DNA of 64,000 nucleotides from Neisseria arctica (GTDB lineage Bacteria; Pseudomonadota; Gammaproteobacteria; Burkholderiales; Neisseriaceae). The notes beneath the pieces were generated by a model. That model made no database searches. It saw only the letters and a list, made by a program, of their open reading frames with translations, and was not told the origin of the DNA. Position 1 is the stretch's first letter; each line of letters begins with the position of its first letter. Below are positions 36,943 through 45,302 of the stretch, in pieces. The position numbers and the translations under genes are program-made. Location: NCBI RefSeq assembly GCF_022870905.1, contig NZ_CP091510.1, positions 62,001 to 126,000 on the forward strand, written 5' to 3'.

Positions 36943-37932
36943 ATGCATCTGACGCTTGCTCTGCCTGCTTTGTGCCGGGATGGTTTGGAAAATGCGGGTG
37001 GTTTGGATTTGCCTGCTTTAAACAGTTTGTTGCGTTTTGGCAAATTTACCGCACATTCGGCTTTGCCGTCTGAATTTTATGCGAAATATTTGTGGCGGGG
37101 CAGTTTGCTGACTGCCGCCAAACAGTCGCTCGGATTGGATGTCGGGCAAGCTGCGGTGTTTGCCTCGCCGGTATGGCAGCAGATGGGTATGCATCACATG
37201 GATATGTTGGGAGGCGGGGCTGTCGGCATTAGTGAGGCGGAATCGGCAGAATTGATTGCGGATTTGAATGCGTTTTATCAGGCAGACGGCTGGTGTTTTT
37301 ACGCATTGAGGCCGGATTGGTGGTTGTTAACTTTACCGCAAGAGCCGGATTGGTGTGTGGCTCCGCTTCCGGATGCTTTGGGGCAGAATGACGGCACGGT
37401 ACGGGCAGAGGGCAAGGATGCGGCCCAATGGTTGCAAATGCAAACGGAAATGCAAATGTTGTTGCATAACCATGCACTCAATAATGTGCGTGCCAGAGAA
37501 GGATTACCGGCGATAAACGGAGTGTGGCTGTGGCAGGATCTTGCAGGTGCGCTGCCGCCTGAGTATCCGCTGTTGGGAAGTGACAGTATGTGGGCGCAAT
37601 TTTATCCGGGGCAGCGTTTGGATGCGCCGTATGATTTGCAGGCGTGGTTTGCATATTTAGATGAGCAACCGGTTGCTGCTTCTCATAGCGTATTGTTTTT
37701 GGACGACTTGTCTGCCATGCGGGATACGGGTGATATTTGGTCCTATCAAAACTTATTGCTTGAGTGGGAACAACGTTTTTTTGCTCCGGCTTATGCGGCT
37801 TTGCAAACAGGCCGTCTGAAAAGTTTGCAGATTGCTACTGATGGTGTGTATGGCGGTGTGTTGTCGGTCGCGGCCAAACCCGGTTGGGCGTTTTGGAAGC
37901 GTAAAAAGATATTTTCGGGGCGTTTGGATTAA
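36943..37932 (+). CDS. RpfE-like conserved protein next to recJ
   Basis: 329 residues from the ATG at 36943, which follows GGTGGA and starts MHLTLALPALCRDG; 19 upstream codons in the open frame lack a ribosome site. I recognise it as the COG4255/RpfE type of protein, known from the Xanthomonas rpf region, where it also lies next to recJ; this synteny supports the call. The N-terminal half is Leu/Ala-rich; conserved-looking blocks are GAAVGIS-like and NGVWLWGxG-like (here NGVWLWQDLAG). It has no signal peptide. Two in-frame uptake sequences (37065-37074 and 37811-37820) encode LPSE and GRLK. Its reaction is unknown; some annotations liken it to phosphoglycerate mutase, which I cannot support from motifs. 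Confidence 0.75.
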   Translation: MHLTLALPALCRDGLENAGGLDLPALNSLLRFGKFTAHSALPSEFYAKYLWRGSLLTAAKQSLGLDVGQAAVFASPVWQQMGMHHMDMLGGGAVGISEAESAELIADLNAFYQADGWCFYALRPDWWLLTLPQEPDWCVAPLPDALGQNDGTVRAEGKDAAQWLQMQTEMQMLLHNHALNNVRAREGLPAINGVWLWQDLAGALPPEYPLLGSDSMWAQFYPGQRLDAPYDLQAWFAYLDEQPVAASHSVLFLDDLSAMRDTGDIWSYQNLLLEWEQRFFAPAYAALQTGRLKSLQIATDGVYGGVLSVAAKPGWAFWKRKKIFSGRLD

Positions 37933-37934
37933 TT

Positions 37935-37970
37935 GGAGGTATGGAAGTAAGTGGAGGTATGGAAGTAAGT
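37935..37970 (+). repeat. Two tandem 18-bp repeats
   Basis: GGAGGTATGGAAGTAAGT occurs twice in direct succession, three bases after the RpfE-like stop codon. The unit is a multiple of three but lies outside any gene. Probably a recent slippage duplication. Confidence 0.9.
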
Positions 37971-38046
37971 GGCCTTGAATGTTGGAAACTAAGGCATCAA
38001 GGTTTATTTGAAAAATATCACCGTTAATTAATTTGTAAGAATATTG

Positions 38047-38079
38047 TGCCGTCTGAAATCGTTTTCAGACGGCATTTTA
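38047..38079 (+). terminator. DUS hairpin terminator between the RpfE-like gene and recJ
   Basis: 12-bp stem TGCCGTCTGAAA with a four-base loop, followed by TTTTAT. It separates recJ from the upstream gene. Confidence 0.82.
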
Positions 38080-38157
38080 TCGTTGAGGCATTTGATGCGG
38101 TTTCGCGCTACAATAGCGGATTGCTTAAATCCGCAGTTTCAAAGTTATTTTTATTTC

Positions 38158-39849
38158 ATGTCTGTAAAAATCCAAACCCGTTCTTATAACCCTTCAGTGT
38201 GCCAAACATTAATTGATGCCGGTGCCGATCCGTTGATGGCGCGTTTGTGCGCAGCGCGTGATGTGGTGCATCCCGATGAGTTGCACGATAAACTCAGCGG
38301 CCTACTGCCTTATCAGAGTTTGAGCCAATGCACGGCTGCCGCAGAGCGTTTGGCCGATGCTATATTGAGGCGCGAAAAAATACTGATCGTGGCCGATTAT
38401 GATGCCGACGGTGCAACGGCTTGCGCTGTCGGTATCAAGGGCTTGCAAAGCATGGGGGCGGTGGTGGACTTTTTGGTGCCTAACCGTTTCGAACACGGTT
38501 ACGGTTTAACACCTGAAATTGCCGAACTGGCAGCCCGGCAAGGCGCGCAATTATTATTGACGGTGGATAACGGTATTGCCAGCTGTGCCGGTGTTGCCCG
38601 CGCGCAGGCTTTGGGAATGACGGTGATTGTTACCGACCACCATCTGCCGGCCGAGGCAGTACCCGATTGCATTACCGTGAACCCCAACCAGAGAGGCTGT
38701 ACGTTTGCCAGCAAGAGTTTGGCAGGGGTAGGGGTGATTTTTTATGTATTGATGGCGCTTCGTGCCGAATTACGCAGCCGCGGTGTATTTGCGGTGGGTA
38801 AAGAGCCTAATTTGGGCGAATTGCTGGACTTGGTGGCATTGGGTACGGTGGCCGATGTGGTGCCGCTCGATCACAATAACCGTATTTTGGTATCGCAAGG
38901 GCTAAAGCGGATGCGCGCCGGAAAAATGTGCCCGGGTGTGCGGGCTTTGTTTGAGGTTGCCAAGCGTGACTGGTGCAAAGCCCAGCCGTTTGATATGGGC
39001 TTTGCTTTAGGGCCGCGTATCAATGCCGCCGGAAGATTGGATGATATGTCGGTAGGTATTGCCTGTTTGTTGGCGGAAGATAGCGAAACAGCGGCGGCGT
39101 TGGCGGCACAATTAAATGATTTGAATATGGAACGCCGTGAAATAGAGCAATCGATGCTGCAAGATGCGTTAAACGGTTTTCCTGAAATTCTACCTTCCGG
39201 GCAGAGCACGTTGGTAGCCTATCGTGATGACTTTCACCAAGGTGTAGTCGGGATTGTGGCAAGCCGTTTGAAAGACCGTTTTTACCGTCCGACAATTGTG
39301 TTCGCCCCAGCAGATAACGGAGAGGTGAGAGGATCGGGACGTTCGATTCCGAAACTGCATCTGCGCGACGCTTTGGATATCGTCAGCAAGCGTTACCCTG
39401 ATTTGATTTTAAAGTTCGGCGGACACGCCATGGCGGCAGGATTGAGCATCCGTTATGAAAACGTAGCTCAGTTTCAGACGGCATTCGAAAAAGTGGTGGG
39501 CGAGCTGCTCAGCGAGGATGATTTGTCGCAAACCTTTATTACCGACGGCAGTTTGCCTGCTTCGGAAATTACGTTGGCGCAGGCACAGCATCTATCGATG
39601 CAGGTATGGGGACAGGGTTTTGCGCCTCCGAGTTTTACCGATGAATTTGCCGTTGTACGCCAGCAGGCGATGGGCGTGAATCATAAAAAAGTGTGGTTAC
39701 AAAAAGAAGGTTATGAATTTGAAGCCATGTTTTGGCGTTGTACCGAAGAGATTCCCGAGCGTATCCGTACCGTGTACCGTCCGGTAGCGAATGAATGGCG
39801 TAACCAAATCGAATTGCAACTTTATATTGATTATTGGGAAGCCGCATAA
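38158..39849 (+). CDS. recJ: Single-stranded-DNA-specific 5'-3' exonuclease RecJ
   Basis: 563 residues from the ATG at 38158; the longer frame runs back through the terminator hairpin and is unlikely. RecJ resects single strands in recombination and mismatch repair. DHH-family motifs are intact: VADYDADGATA (about 78-88), VDNGIAS and TDHHLPAEAVPD, then the DHHA1 domain with FGGHAMAAGLSI. An OB-like C-terminal domain follows. An inverted uptake sequence is in frame near 39470, encoding FQTA. Confidence 0.95.
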   Translation: MSVKIQTRSYNPSVCQTLIDAGADPLMARLCAARDVVHPDELHDKLSGLLPYQSLSQCTAAAERLADAILRREKILIVADYDADGATACAVGIKGLQSMGAVVDFLVPNRFEHGYGLTPEIAELAARQGAQLLLTVDNGIASCAGVARAQALGMTVIVTDHHLPAEAVPDCITVNPNQRGCTFASKSLAGVGVIFYVLMALRAELRSRGVFAVGKEPNLGELLDLVALGTVADVVPLDHNNRILVSQGLKRMRAGKMCPGVRALFEVAKRDWCKAQPFDMGFALGPRINAAGRLDDMSVGIACLLAEDSETAAALAAQLNDLNMERREIEQSMLQDALNGFPEILPSGQSTLVAYRDDFHQGVVGIVASRLKDRFYRPTIVFAPADNGEVRGSGRSIPKLHLRDALDIVSKRYPDLILKFGGHAMAAGLSIRYENVAQFQTAFEKVVGELLSEDDLSQTFITDGSLPASEITLAQAQHLSMQVWGQGFAPPSFTDEFAVVRQQAMGVNHKKVWLQKEGYEFEAMFWRCTEEIPERIRTVYRPVANEWRNQIELQLYIDYWEAA

Positions 39850-39875
39850 TTTGCTGTTTATACCGCATTCAATAT

Positions 39876-39913
39876 AAAAAACGCCGTCTGAATATTTTCA
39901 GACGGCGTTTTTT
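39876..39913. terminator. Bidirectional DUS terminator between recJ and nhaA
   Basis: 17-bp stem AAAAAACGCCGTCTGAA with a TATT loop and T6; A6 on the left makes it work for leftward nhaA too. Confidence 0.92.
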
Positions 39914-39930
39914 ATATGAGGCTTGAATCT

Positions 39931-41079
39931 TTATGATTTGGCCGGTTTGTTGCCGCAGCACATCAGCACGATGTAGCCGAGCAAACCGGAAACGGCAGAA
40001 CCCAAGAACACACCGACCTTGCTGAAGTCTTGCAATTGTTGGCTTTCAAAGGCCAACAAGCCGATAAATAGACTCATGGTAAAACCGATACCGCACAGCA
40101 ATGCCACGCCGTAAACCTGCATCCAAGTCGCACCTTCGGGTAATTTGGCCCAGCCGAGTTTGTTCAACAGCCAAACCGTACCGAAAATACCCAACTGTTT
40201 ACCGATGAGCAAACCTAAAGCGATACCCAGTACTACGGGCTCGATTAGTACTGAAGCACTGAAACCTGCAAACGATACGCCTGCATTGGCAAAGCCAAAC
40301 AGCGGCACAACCAAGAAAGATACCCAATTTTGCAAGCCGTGTTCCCACTTCAATAGTGGGGCTTCTTCGATACTGTCGTATATGCGTAGTGGAATGGTAA
40401 AGGCCAGCAATACTCCGGCTAAGGTCGCATGGATACCTGATTTTAGGATAAAGAACCACAGCAAAATACCCAGTAGCAGGTAGGGAGTGGTTTTTAAAAC
40501 ACCTTTCAAATTCAAGGCTGTCAATATTGCCAGTGTTACTGCGCCCAGTACCAAATACATCAGCGACAAATCGGCGGTATAAAACAGAGCGATGATCACA
40601 ATGGCTGCCAAATCATCCATGATGGCCAATGCTGTTAGGAATATTTTCAACGATACAGGTACGCGCTTGCCTAAAAGTGCCAAAACACCTAAGGCAAAAG
40701 CAATATCCGTAGCTGCGGGAATCGCCCAACCGTTTGCCGCTTCTCCGCTGCCTGCATTGAATGCCAAATAAATCAGTGCAGGTACTGCCAAACCACCCAT
40801 TGCCGCCAAGCCGGGCAACAGTCGTTTGCTGTTATTGTCCAGCTCGCCTTGTAAAAGCTCACGCTTTACTTCTAAACCGACATACAAAAAGAATACAGCC
40901 ATTACGGCATCATTAATCCAATGTAAAACGCTTAAGCCTGCCACATAGCTTTCCAATACACCGAAATATACTGCTGCAGCCGGAGAGTTGGCAGCAATAA
41001 TGCCCAGTAATGCCGCTACCATCAGCGTAATACCGGCAGCAGGCTCAGATTGGAAGAAGTGGACGAGTTTCTGCTTCAT
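39931..41079 (-). CDS. nhaA: Na+/H+ antiporter NhaA
   Basis: 382 residues with about twelve spans, matching the E. coli NhaA length. The ion-binding aspartate pair is visible in [20 protein letters not shown] (Asp153 and Asp154 region). [21 protein letters not shown] with Asp (about 126) and the pH-sensor side [12 protein letters not shown] are also typical. It expels sodium in exchange for protons. No nhaR regulator is adjacent. A second sodium antiporter, nhaC, lies 4 kb to the right. Confidence 0.95.
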   Translation of the reverse strand: MKQKLVHFFQSEPAAGITLMVAALLGIIAANSPAAAVYFGVLESYVAGLSVLHWINDAVMAVFFLYVGLEVKRELLQGELDNNSKRLLPGLAAMGGLAVPALIYLAFNAGSGEAANGWAIPAATDIAFALGVLALLGKRVPVSLKIFLTALAIMDDLAAIVIIALFYTADLSLMYLVLGAVTLAILTALNLKGVLKTTPYLLLGILLWFFILKSGIHATLAGVLLAFTIPLRIYDSIEEAPLLKWEHGLQNWVSFLVVPLFGFANAGVSFAGFSASVLIEPVVLGIALGLLIGKQLGIFGTVWLLNKLGWAKLPEGATWMQVYGVALLCGIGFTMSLFIGLLAFESQQLQDFSKVGVFLGSAVSGLLGYIVLMCCGNKPAKS

Positions 41080-41737
41080 CTATTTTTATCTCTTTCTTGG
41101 TTGTTTGATTTTTAAAGATAATAACAGAAGATACTGAATTTTAAAAACGATTGGTATGAAAATATGGATTTTTGTCGGATTTTCTATTAAAGATGATAGC
41201 GGTAATATAGATCTTTAATATACCAAATTAATAATATACATTATATTAAATTCAATAATTAATTGCTTATATGATACATATTTTCATGGCATAAGTTTTC
41301 CGTTTATGTTTTAATGATGTCGGAATAAATATATTATTCTGGTTATTATTTAAATTTAAATTCCAATTAAAATGGTTTATTTGGAATTTAAATTTATTTT
41401 TTAGATATTAATCAGATAGTAAATAAATAAAATATTATCTTAGATACTTTAATTACTAGAATAATTACTTTATTGTTTTGATGCTCTTTGCTAATTTGAG
41501 CAGAAATAAAAACCATCACTTAATCACTGAATCACAGGGAAGAATGCGGCTACTGTTTTTTTAATTCAATTTAAAAATAGTAGCTGCTTTTATCGTGATC
41601 GGATGATACCGCCTGACGGCAGTCAGTAAGTTGAATGAGCTTACAAGACTTAAATACTTAAATAATGAAGTGGTTTTATTATCGTTACGAGGTTGGCATC
41701 TGAAATTGCATTATTTATCAACAATAAGGAAAGTATT
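41080..41737. other. Long AT-rich leader region upstream of the adhesin
   Basis: 658 bases between the divergent nhaA and adhesin genes, very AT-rich in the left two thirds. It holds a terminator-like hairpin at 41546-41591 and a small CTGAC-GGCA-GTCAG stem at about 41616. No open frame of note. The promoter region of the adhesin cassette must be here. No homopolymer or short tandem tract that would suggest phase variation is visible. Confidence 0.6.
41546..41591 (+). terminator. Terminator-like leader hairpin before the adhesin
   Basis: GCGGCTACTGTTTTT on the left pairs with AAAAATAGTAGCTGC on the right (15 pairs, two of them G:U), followed by TTTTAT. It lies about 150 bases before the adhesin ATG and would stop rightward transcripts that start upstream of it. 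Confidence 0.65.
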
Positions 41738-43069
41738 ATGTATTCAAAGCATATTTCTTCTACTTCATTGCGGGCTATCCATCGTAAAGAATTAGCAGTA
41801 ATCTTGGCTGCCCTTTTTGCCGTTCCTTCGGCAGCAATGGCGGCCGGGGCAGAACAATATTTCAGCGTGTATAGCACCAACAGTAACGTTGAGTCACATG
41901 CCAACGCTACGGGCAATTATTCAGTGGCGGCCGGTACATGGTCAACTGCTTCTGGTCTTGCCGGTGTTGCGGTAGGCTCCCAGTCTTCTGCTACTAAAGA
42001 ATCTACTATTGCTATCGGCGCACAAGCAAAGGCAACCGCTGTTTCGGCAACAGCAGTAGGCGAGCAGGCTAATGCATCTGGGGCAACTGCTACTGCCGTT
42101 GGCCGTCAAAGCACTGCAAGCGGTGGACAAAGCCTTGCAGCCGGTTCCGAATCTAAAGCTACAGGTCAACTCTCCACAGCCTTGGGAACTAATTCCCAGG
42201 CTTCTGGTAATCAATCAATTGCAGTTGGTGTGGCCACTCAAGCTGATTCGGATAATGCAACAGCCGTCGGGAATCAATCTAAAGCTACCGGTAAATCTGC
42301 ATTGAGCCTGGGTTCTGCTTCTTCTGCTACCGGTGCTGTTTCAACTGCTGTGGGCTCTGAAGCCACGGCGTTAAACGGAGCTGATACTGCATTAGGTCGT
42401 AAAGCGACTGCCAGAGGTGGGCAAAGTACTGCTGTAGGTTCTGCTGCAGAGGCGAGCGGTGTTATGTCACTCAGCGCTGGCGCCGGTTCGAAAGCAACCG
42501 CTTCCCAAGCTGTTGCTTTGGGCCGTGGAGCAGTAGCAGACCAAGCAAGCTCCATTGCTTTGGGTTCGGCTTCTGAAACTGCGCCGGTAGTGCGTACTAC
42601 CAGTGCTACGGTGAATGGTATTACATACAGTGGTTTTGCAGCTACAGCACCTAACTCTACCGTAAGCGTAGGCAAGGTAGGTGCCGAGCGTACCGTAACC
42701 AATGTGGCGGCAGGTCGCATCACGGCTGACAGCACTGATGCTATTAACGGCAGCCAGTTGTATTTGGTCGCGAACCAAGTGGGCAATAATGCAGCAAATA
42801 TTAATCAAATCAACAACCGCATCGACGATATGGATGACGATTTGCGTGCCGGTATTGCCGGAGCAACTGCAATTGCATTCCTGCAACGCCCGAACGAAGC
42901 TGGCAAAAGCATGGTATCTGTAGGTGTCGGCGGTTATCGCGGTGAGCAGGCATTGGCTGTCGGTTACGCGCGTAATTCAGACAACAATAAATGGTCTACC
43001 AAAGCGGGTGTAGGCATCAACACCCAGCGCCACCTAAACTGGGGTGGCAGCGTTGGTTACCAGTGGTAA
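41738..43069 (+). CDS. Trimeric autotransporter adhesin (YadA-like)
   Basis: 443 residues from the ATG at 41738, preceded by AAGGAAAG. A long signal peptide (about 1-35, ending AMA) has a 20-residue basic N-region. The passenger (about 75-280) is about fifteen tandem YadA-head repeats of the form xAxG followed by AxAxG, one per about 14 residues. A neck/stalk block (VGKVGAERTVTNVAAGRIT, about 311-330) leads to INGSQLYLVANQV, then a very short coiled coil (about 347-370) and the four-strand YadA anchor ending in YQW. It should form a surface trimer that binds host or other cells. Compared with NadA or YadA it has almost no stalk. It is followed by a lipoprotein and an L,D-transpeptidase gene, probably one operon. 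Confidence 0.92.
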   Translation: MYSKHISSTSLRAIHRKELAVILAALFAVPSAAMAAGAEQYFSVYSTNSNVESHANATGNYSVAAGTWSTASGLAGVAVGSQSSATKESTIAIGAQAKATAVSATAVGEQANASGATATAVGRQSTASGGQSLAAGSESKATGQLSTALGTNSQASGNQSIAVGVATQADSDNATAVGNQSKATGKSALSLGSASSATGAVSTAVGSEATALNGADTALGRKATARGGQSTAVGSAAEASGVMSLSAGAGSKATASQAVALGRGAVADQASSIALGSASETAPVVRTTSATVNGITYSGFAATAPNSTVSVGKVGAERTVTNVAAGRITADSTDAINGSQLYLVANQVGNNAANINQINNRIDDMDDDLRAGIAGATAIAFLQRPNEAGKSMVSVGVGGYRGEQALAVGYARNSDNNKWSTKAGVGINTQRHLNWGGSVGYQW

Positions 43070-43150
43070 AACCGTAAAAGGCAGGCCATTTGATGCTGGT
43101 ATTTTCAGACGGCCTGACGACACCGAATAAAGAAATTTAAGGATAAAATA

Positions 43151-43612
43151 ATGAAACTGATTAAATTGATGCTACCTTTGGTTGCTGCTGCTACTTTGGC
43201 AGCCTGCGGAAATTTGAGCCATGTAAGCCGTGAAGGTACCACCGATAATCCCGTATGGCCTAGCCCTGAGAAAACCACTTTCCGTCATAACGGTACTCAA
43301 AATGGTTCTTGGCCGAATTGGGATAATGTGCGGATGATTGAATCGGGTATGAATAAAGACCAAATTTACGAATTGATCGGCCGTCCGCACTTCAAGGAGG
43401 GTTTGTACGGTGTGCACGAATGGGACTACCTATTCAACTATCGTGAAAACGGTGAGCATAAAACCTGCCAATACAAAATTTTGTTCGATAAAGACATGAA
43501 TGCCCGTTCGTTCTTCTGGCTGCCTGAAGGTTGCGGTCCGAAACCTAAAGAAACGGTGCGTGAAGTTATCGTTCGTGAAATAGAAACTTCATCAAAACCG
43601 ATCCGTCAATAA
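43151..43612 (+). CDS. SmpA/OmlA (BamE-like) lipoprotein linked to the adhesin
   Basis: 153 residues. The signal peptide ends in the lipobox LAAC, with Cys19 followed by Gly, so an outer-membrane lipoprotein is likely. The mature part contains a BamE/OmlA-like domain (about 55-125): NVRMIESGMNKDQIYELIG then RPHF, WDYLF and FDKDMN follow the BamE pattern of a GM-Q-V-LG-P turn and beta strands. It has no OmpA-type peptidoglycan-binding domain, unlike TpgA, the helper lipoprotein of the Acinetobacter adhesin Ata. Its place directly after an adhesin gene suggests a similar helper role in trimer assembly or anchoring. It is 81 bases after the adhesin and 12 before the next gene. Confidence 0.78.
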   Translation: MKLIKLMLPLVAAATLAACGNLSHVSREGTTDNPVWPSPEKTTFRHNGTQNGSWPNWDNVRMIESGMNKDQIYELIGRPHFKEGLYGVHEWDYLFNYRENGEHKTCQYKILFDKDMNARSFFWLPEGCGPKPKETVREVIVREIETSSKPIRQ

Positions 43613-43624
43613 ATAGGAAGGTTA

Positions 43625-44038
43625 ATGTTGAAAAAAGCATTGTGGTTGATGCTATTAAGCCTGGGCGTTAGTGCCCGGGCTTTTGGTATTGAACAGCCGG
43701 CTTCAGGCGTGGTGGTAGATACCGGCCGGGCCGAGCTGTGTATGAAAGGGCAGTGCTATCCCGTGTTGGTCGGTGCAGCTACTCCCAAAGGTGATTTTCC
43801 TCTGCAATTAATACGAACCACCCGTAAAGGTTACGGGGGAGATGTATTGAAGTTTAAAGAAACAGAGAAATTTATTTTTGCGATACATCGTGTTTGGACG
43901 GGTAAACCGTCTGAGCGCAGGATGGAGCGGATTGTTTCTCCGAATGCTGAGGATCGTAAAATGACGAACGGCTGTATCAACGTAACAAGTGATGTATATG
44001 AGCTGCTAAAGGCTTATAAAAAAGTTACCATACGATAG
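43625..44038 (+). CDS. Minimal L,D-transpeptidase (YkuD-like)
   Basis: 137 residues, far shorter than typical enzymes. A signal peptide covers about 1-20. The rest matches the YkuD core: VVVDTGRAELCMKGQCYPV (first strands), TPKGDF (matching TPxGxF), FIFAIH with His88, and the catalytic TNGCINV at 114-120 with Cys117, a variant of the usual SHGCxR/N. A C-terminal KVTIR strand closes the fold. Such enzymes make 3-3 cross-links or attach proteins to meso-DAP of peptidoglycan. Strong AGGAAGG ribosome site; 12 bases after the lipoprotein gene, so cotranscribed. Two further cysteines (39 and 44) could form a disulfide. Whether it is an enzyme or a binding relative is not shown. Confidence 0.78.
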   Translation: MLKKALWLMLLSLGVSARAFGIEQPASGVVVDTGRAELCMKGQCYPVLVGAATPKGDFPLQLIRTTRKGYGGDVLKFKETEKFIFAIHRVWTGKPSERRMERIVSPNAEDRKMTNGCINVTSDVYELLKAYKKVTIR

Positions 44039-44051
44039 TTCAGTACATAAA

Positions 44052-44080
44052 AAACAGGGCTTTGGGCCCTGTTTCTGTTT
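44052..44080 (+). terminator. Terminator after the adhesin cassette
   Basis: AAACAGGGC / GCCCTGTTT stem with a five-base loop, then CTGTTTT. It lies 13 bases after the transpeptidase stop and marks the operon end. Confidence 0.85.
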
Positions 44081-44150
44081 TGGTACGGTAGGCATCATCA
44101 ATATACTAGTAGTGTATTGTTTTTGAAGTTTTTTAATTGGTTTAACAAGA

Positions 44151-44179
44151 AAAGCACAATACCGATAGTACTGTGCTTT
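44151..44179 (-). terminator. Terminator after the ACBP gene
   Basis: AAAGCACA / TGTGCTTT stem with an inner TAC/GTA pair. On the minus strand it runs into TCTT. It lies 33 bases after the ACBP stop. Confidence 0.72.
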
Positions 44180-44212
44180 GTGGGTAGAGTATAAGCAGAG
44201 ATACGCTTGATT

Positions 44213-44476
44213 TTATTCTTCGTTGAGCAAACGTTCCACTTCTGCAATATAGCCTTTCATAGCATCTTCGGAAGACATTCCTTGCAGATTGCTCCAAGCT
44301 TCGTATTTCTTTTTAGCCACCAGATCGAACATGCCGGGTTTGTCGCCCTTCACATCACCTTCGGTAGCTTGTTTATAAAGCGAATAGAGTTTAAGCAGGG
44401 TAGCATTGTCGGGGCGTTCGGCCAAGCTGACGACATCGGCTTGGGCTTGTTCGAATTGTTGTTTCAAATCGCTCAT
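44213..44476 (-). CDS. Acyl-CoA-binding protein (ACBP)
   Basis: 87 residues, exactly one ACBP domain. The family signature YSLYKQATEGDVKGDKPG is present at about 31-48, followed by KKKYEAWSNLQGMSSEDAMKGYI. Key residues for CoA binding (Tyr31, Lys35 and Lys57-like positions, and Tyr76-like) are kept. It should hold long-chain acyl-CoA in the cytoplasm. The family is common in eukaryotes and patchy in bacteria, so horizontal acquisition in the lineage is possible. It stands alone on the minus strand. Confidence 0.93.
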   Translation of the reverse strand: MSDLKQQFEQAQADVVSLAERPDNATLLKLYSLYKQATEGDVKGDKPGMFDLVAKKKYEAWSNLQGMSSEDAMKGYIAEVERLLNEE

Positions 44477-44588
44477 GGCGTGGCTCCTGTTGTTGGTTGC
44501 TGCATGTTAAACATTGATACTTTTAGGCTTTGTATCATGTTTTCAGACGGCTCGGAAGTATTTTGATGGAGTGATTATTCGACTGTTG

Positions 44589-45056
44589 TCAAAGTTGCAG
44601 ATACATGCGGTAGTTGATCAGTACCTCATTTTCCCGGGCAATATGGTTTTCACGGAGATTGACAAAACCGTGGCGTTGGAAAAATGGTAAGGCGGCTTTG
44701 GAAACATCCGCATACAGCTTGCCGCAACCTTCTTGTAGGGCCATTGTCGCAGCATGTTTGAGCATTACCGAAGCAATACCTTGTTGCTGGTGGTGAGGGT
44801 GGACATATAAGCAGTTGAGATAGCCGCCGGGCAGATATTCGAGCAAACCGACAGCCATACCGTCGCGTTCCGCCAATACGGGACGGGTGCGCGGTATACG
44901 TATTTTCCAAAACGGAGAAGTGCCGGCATCCCTTGTCCATGCGGCCTTTTCAGCTTCGGTATAGAGGCGCGGATCCACGGCATGGACGGCACAGTTGTAA
45001 ATATCGGCTAATACGGCGGCATCGTTGAGGGTGGCGGTACGGAGTTTGACATTCAT
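44589..45056 (-). CDS. GNAT-family N-acetyltransferase
   Basis: 155 residues, one GNAT domain. LRTATLNDAAVLADIYN is a typical start; the acetyl-CoA loop is LYVHPHHQQQGIASVML (Q-x-x-G-I-A) at about 93-109, and LPFFQRHGF near 128-136 is the usual C-terminal motif. The substrate is unknown. It is a single gene between uptake sequences. Confidence 0.87.
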   Translation of the reverse strand: MNVKLRTATLNDAAVLADIYNCAVHAVDPRLYTEAEKAAWTRDAGTSPFWKIRIPRTRPVLAERDGMAVGLLEYLPGGYLNCLYVHPHHQQQGIASVMLKHAATMALQEGCGKLYADVSKAALPFFQRHGFVNLRENHIARENEVLINYRMYLQL

Positions 45057-45302
45057 GGGTATTCCCTTAAGCGGATTTTCTCTGTGTGTGGTACGCCGAG
45101 TGTATTTTCAATTATCTTAAAAACAAACGGTATCTGGATTCAATCAGGGTTGCCGGGCAATAGGGCGGTGACCAGACGGTATATAGCCGGCTGAAGTACC
45201 GAAATGCAGAGAAACAGTGTAATCGTGTACAATAATAATGTTAAGTTTCTGCAAAGTGAAAATTTTAAAATAAAAACTGTTGTAAGGCAGTATAGGAAGA
45301 TC

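Noticed and set aside
38044-38157. N-terminal extension of RecJ
   Set aside because: It is the translation of a terminator hairpin and leader; homologues start near the Met at 38158.
41080-41737. Phase-variable tract for the adhesin
   Set aside because: No homopolymer of eight or more bases and no short tandem repeat was found near the promoter or start.
41900-42560. Short repeated units that might be a CRISPR array or a minisatellite
   Set aside because: The period is about 42 bases, in frame, and encodes YadA-type head repeats with varied sequence; it is protein repetition.
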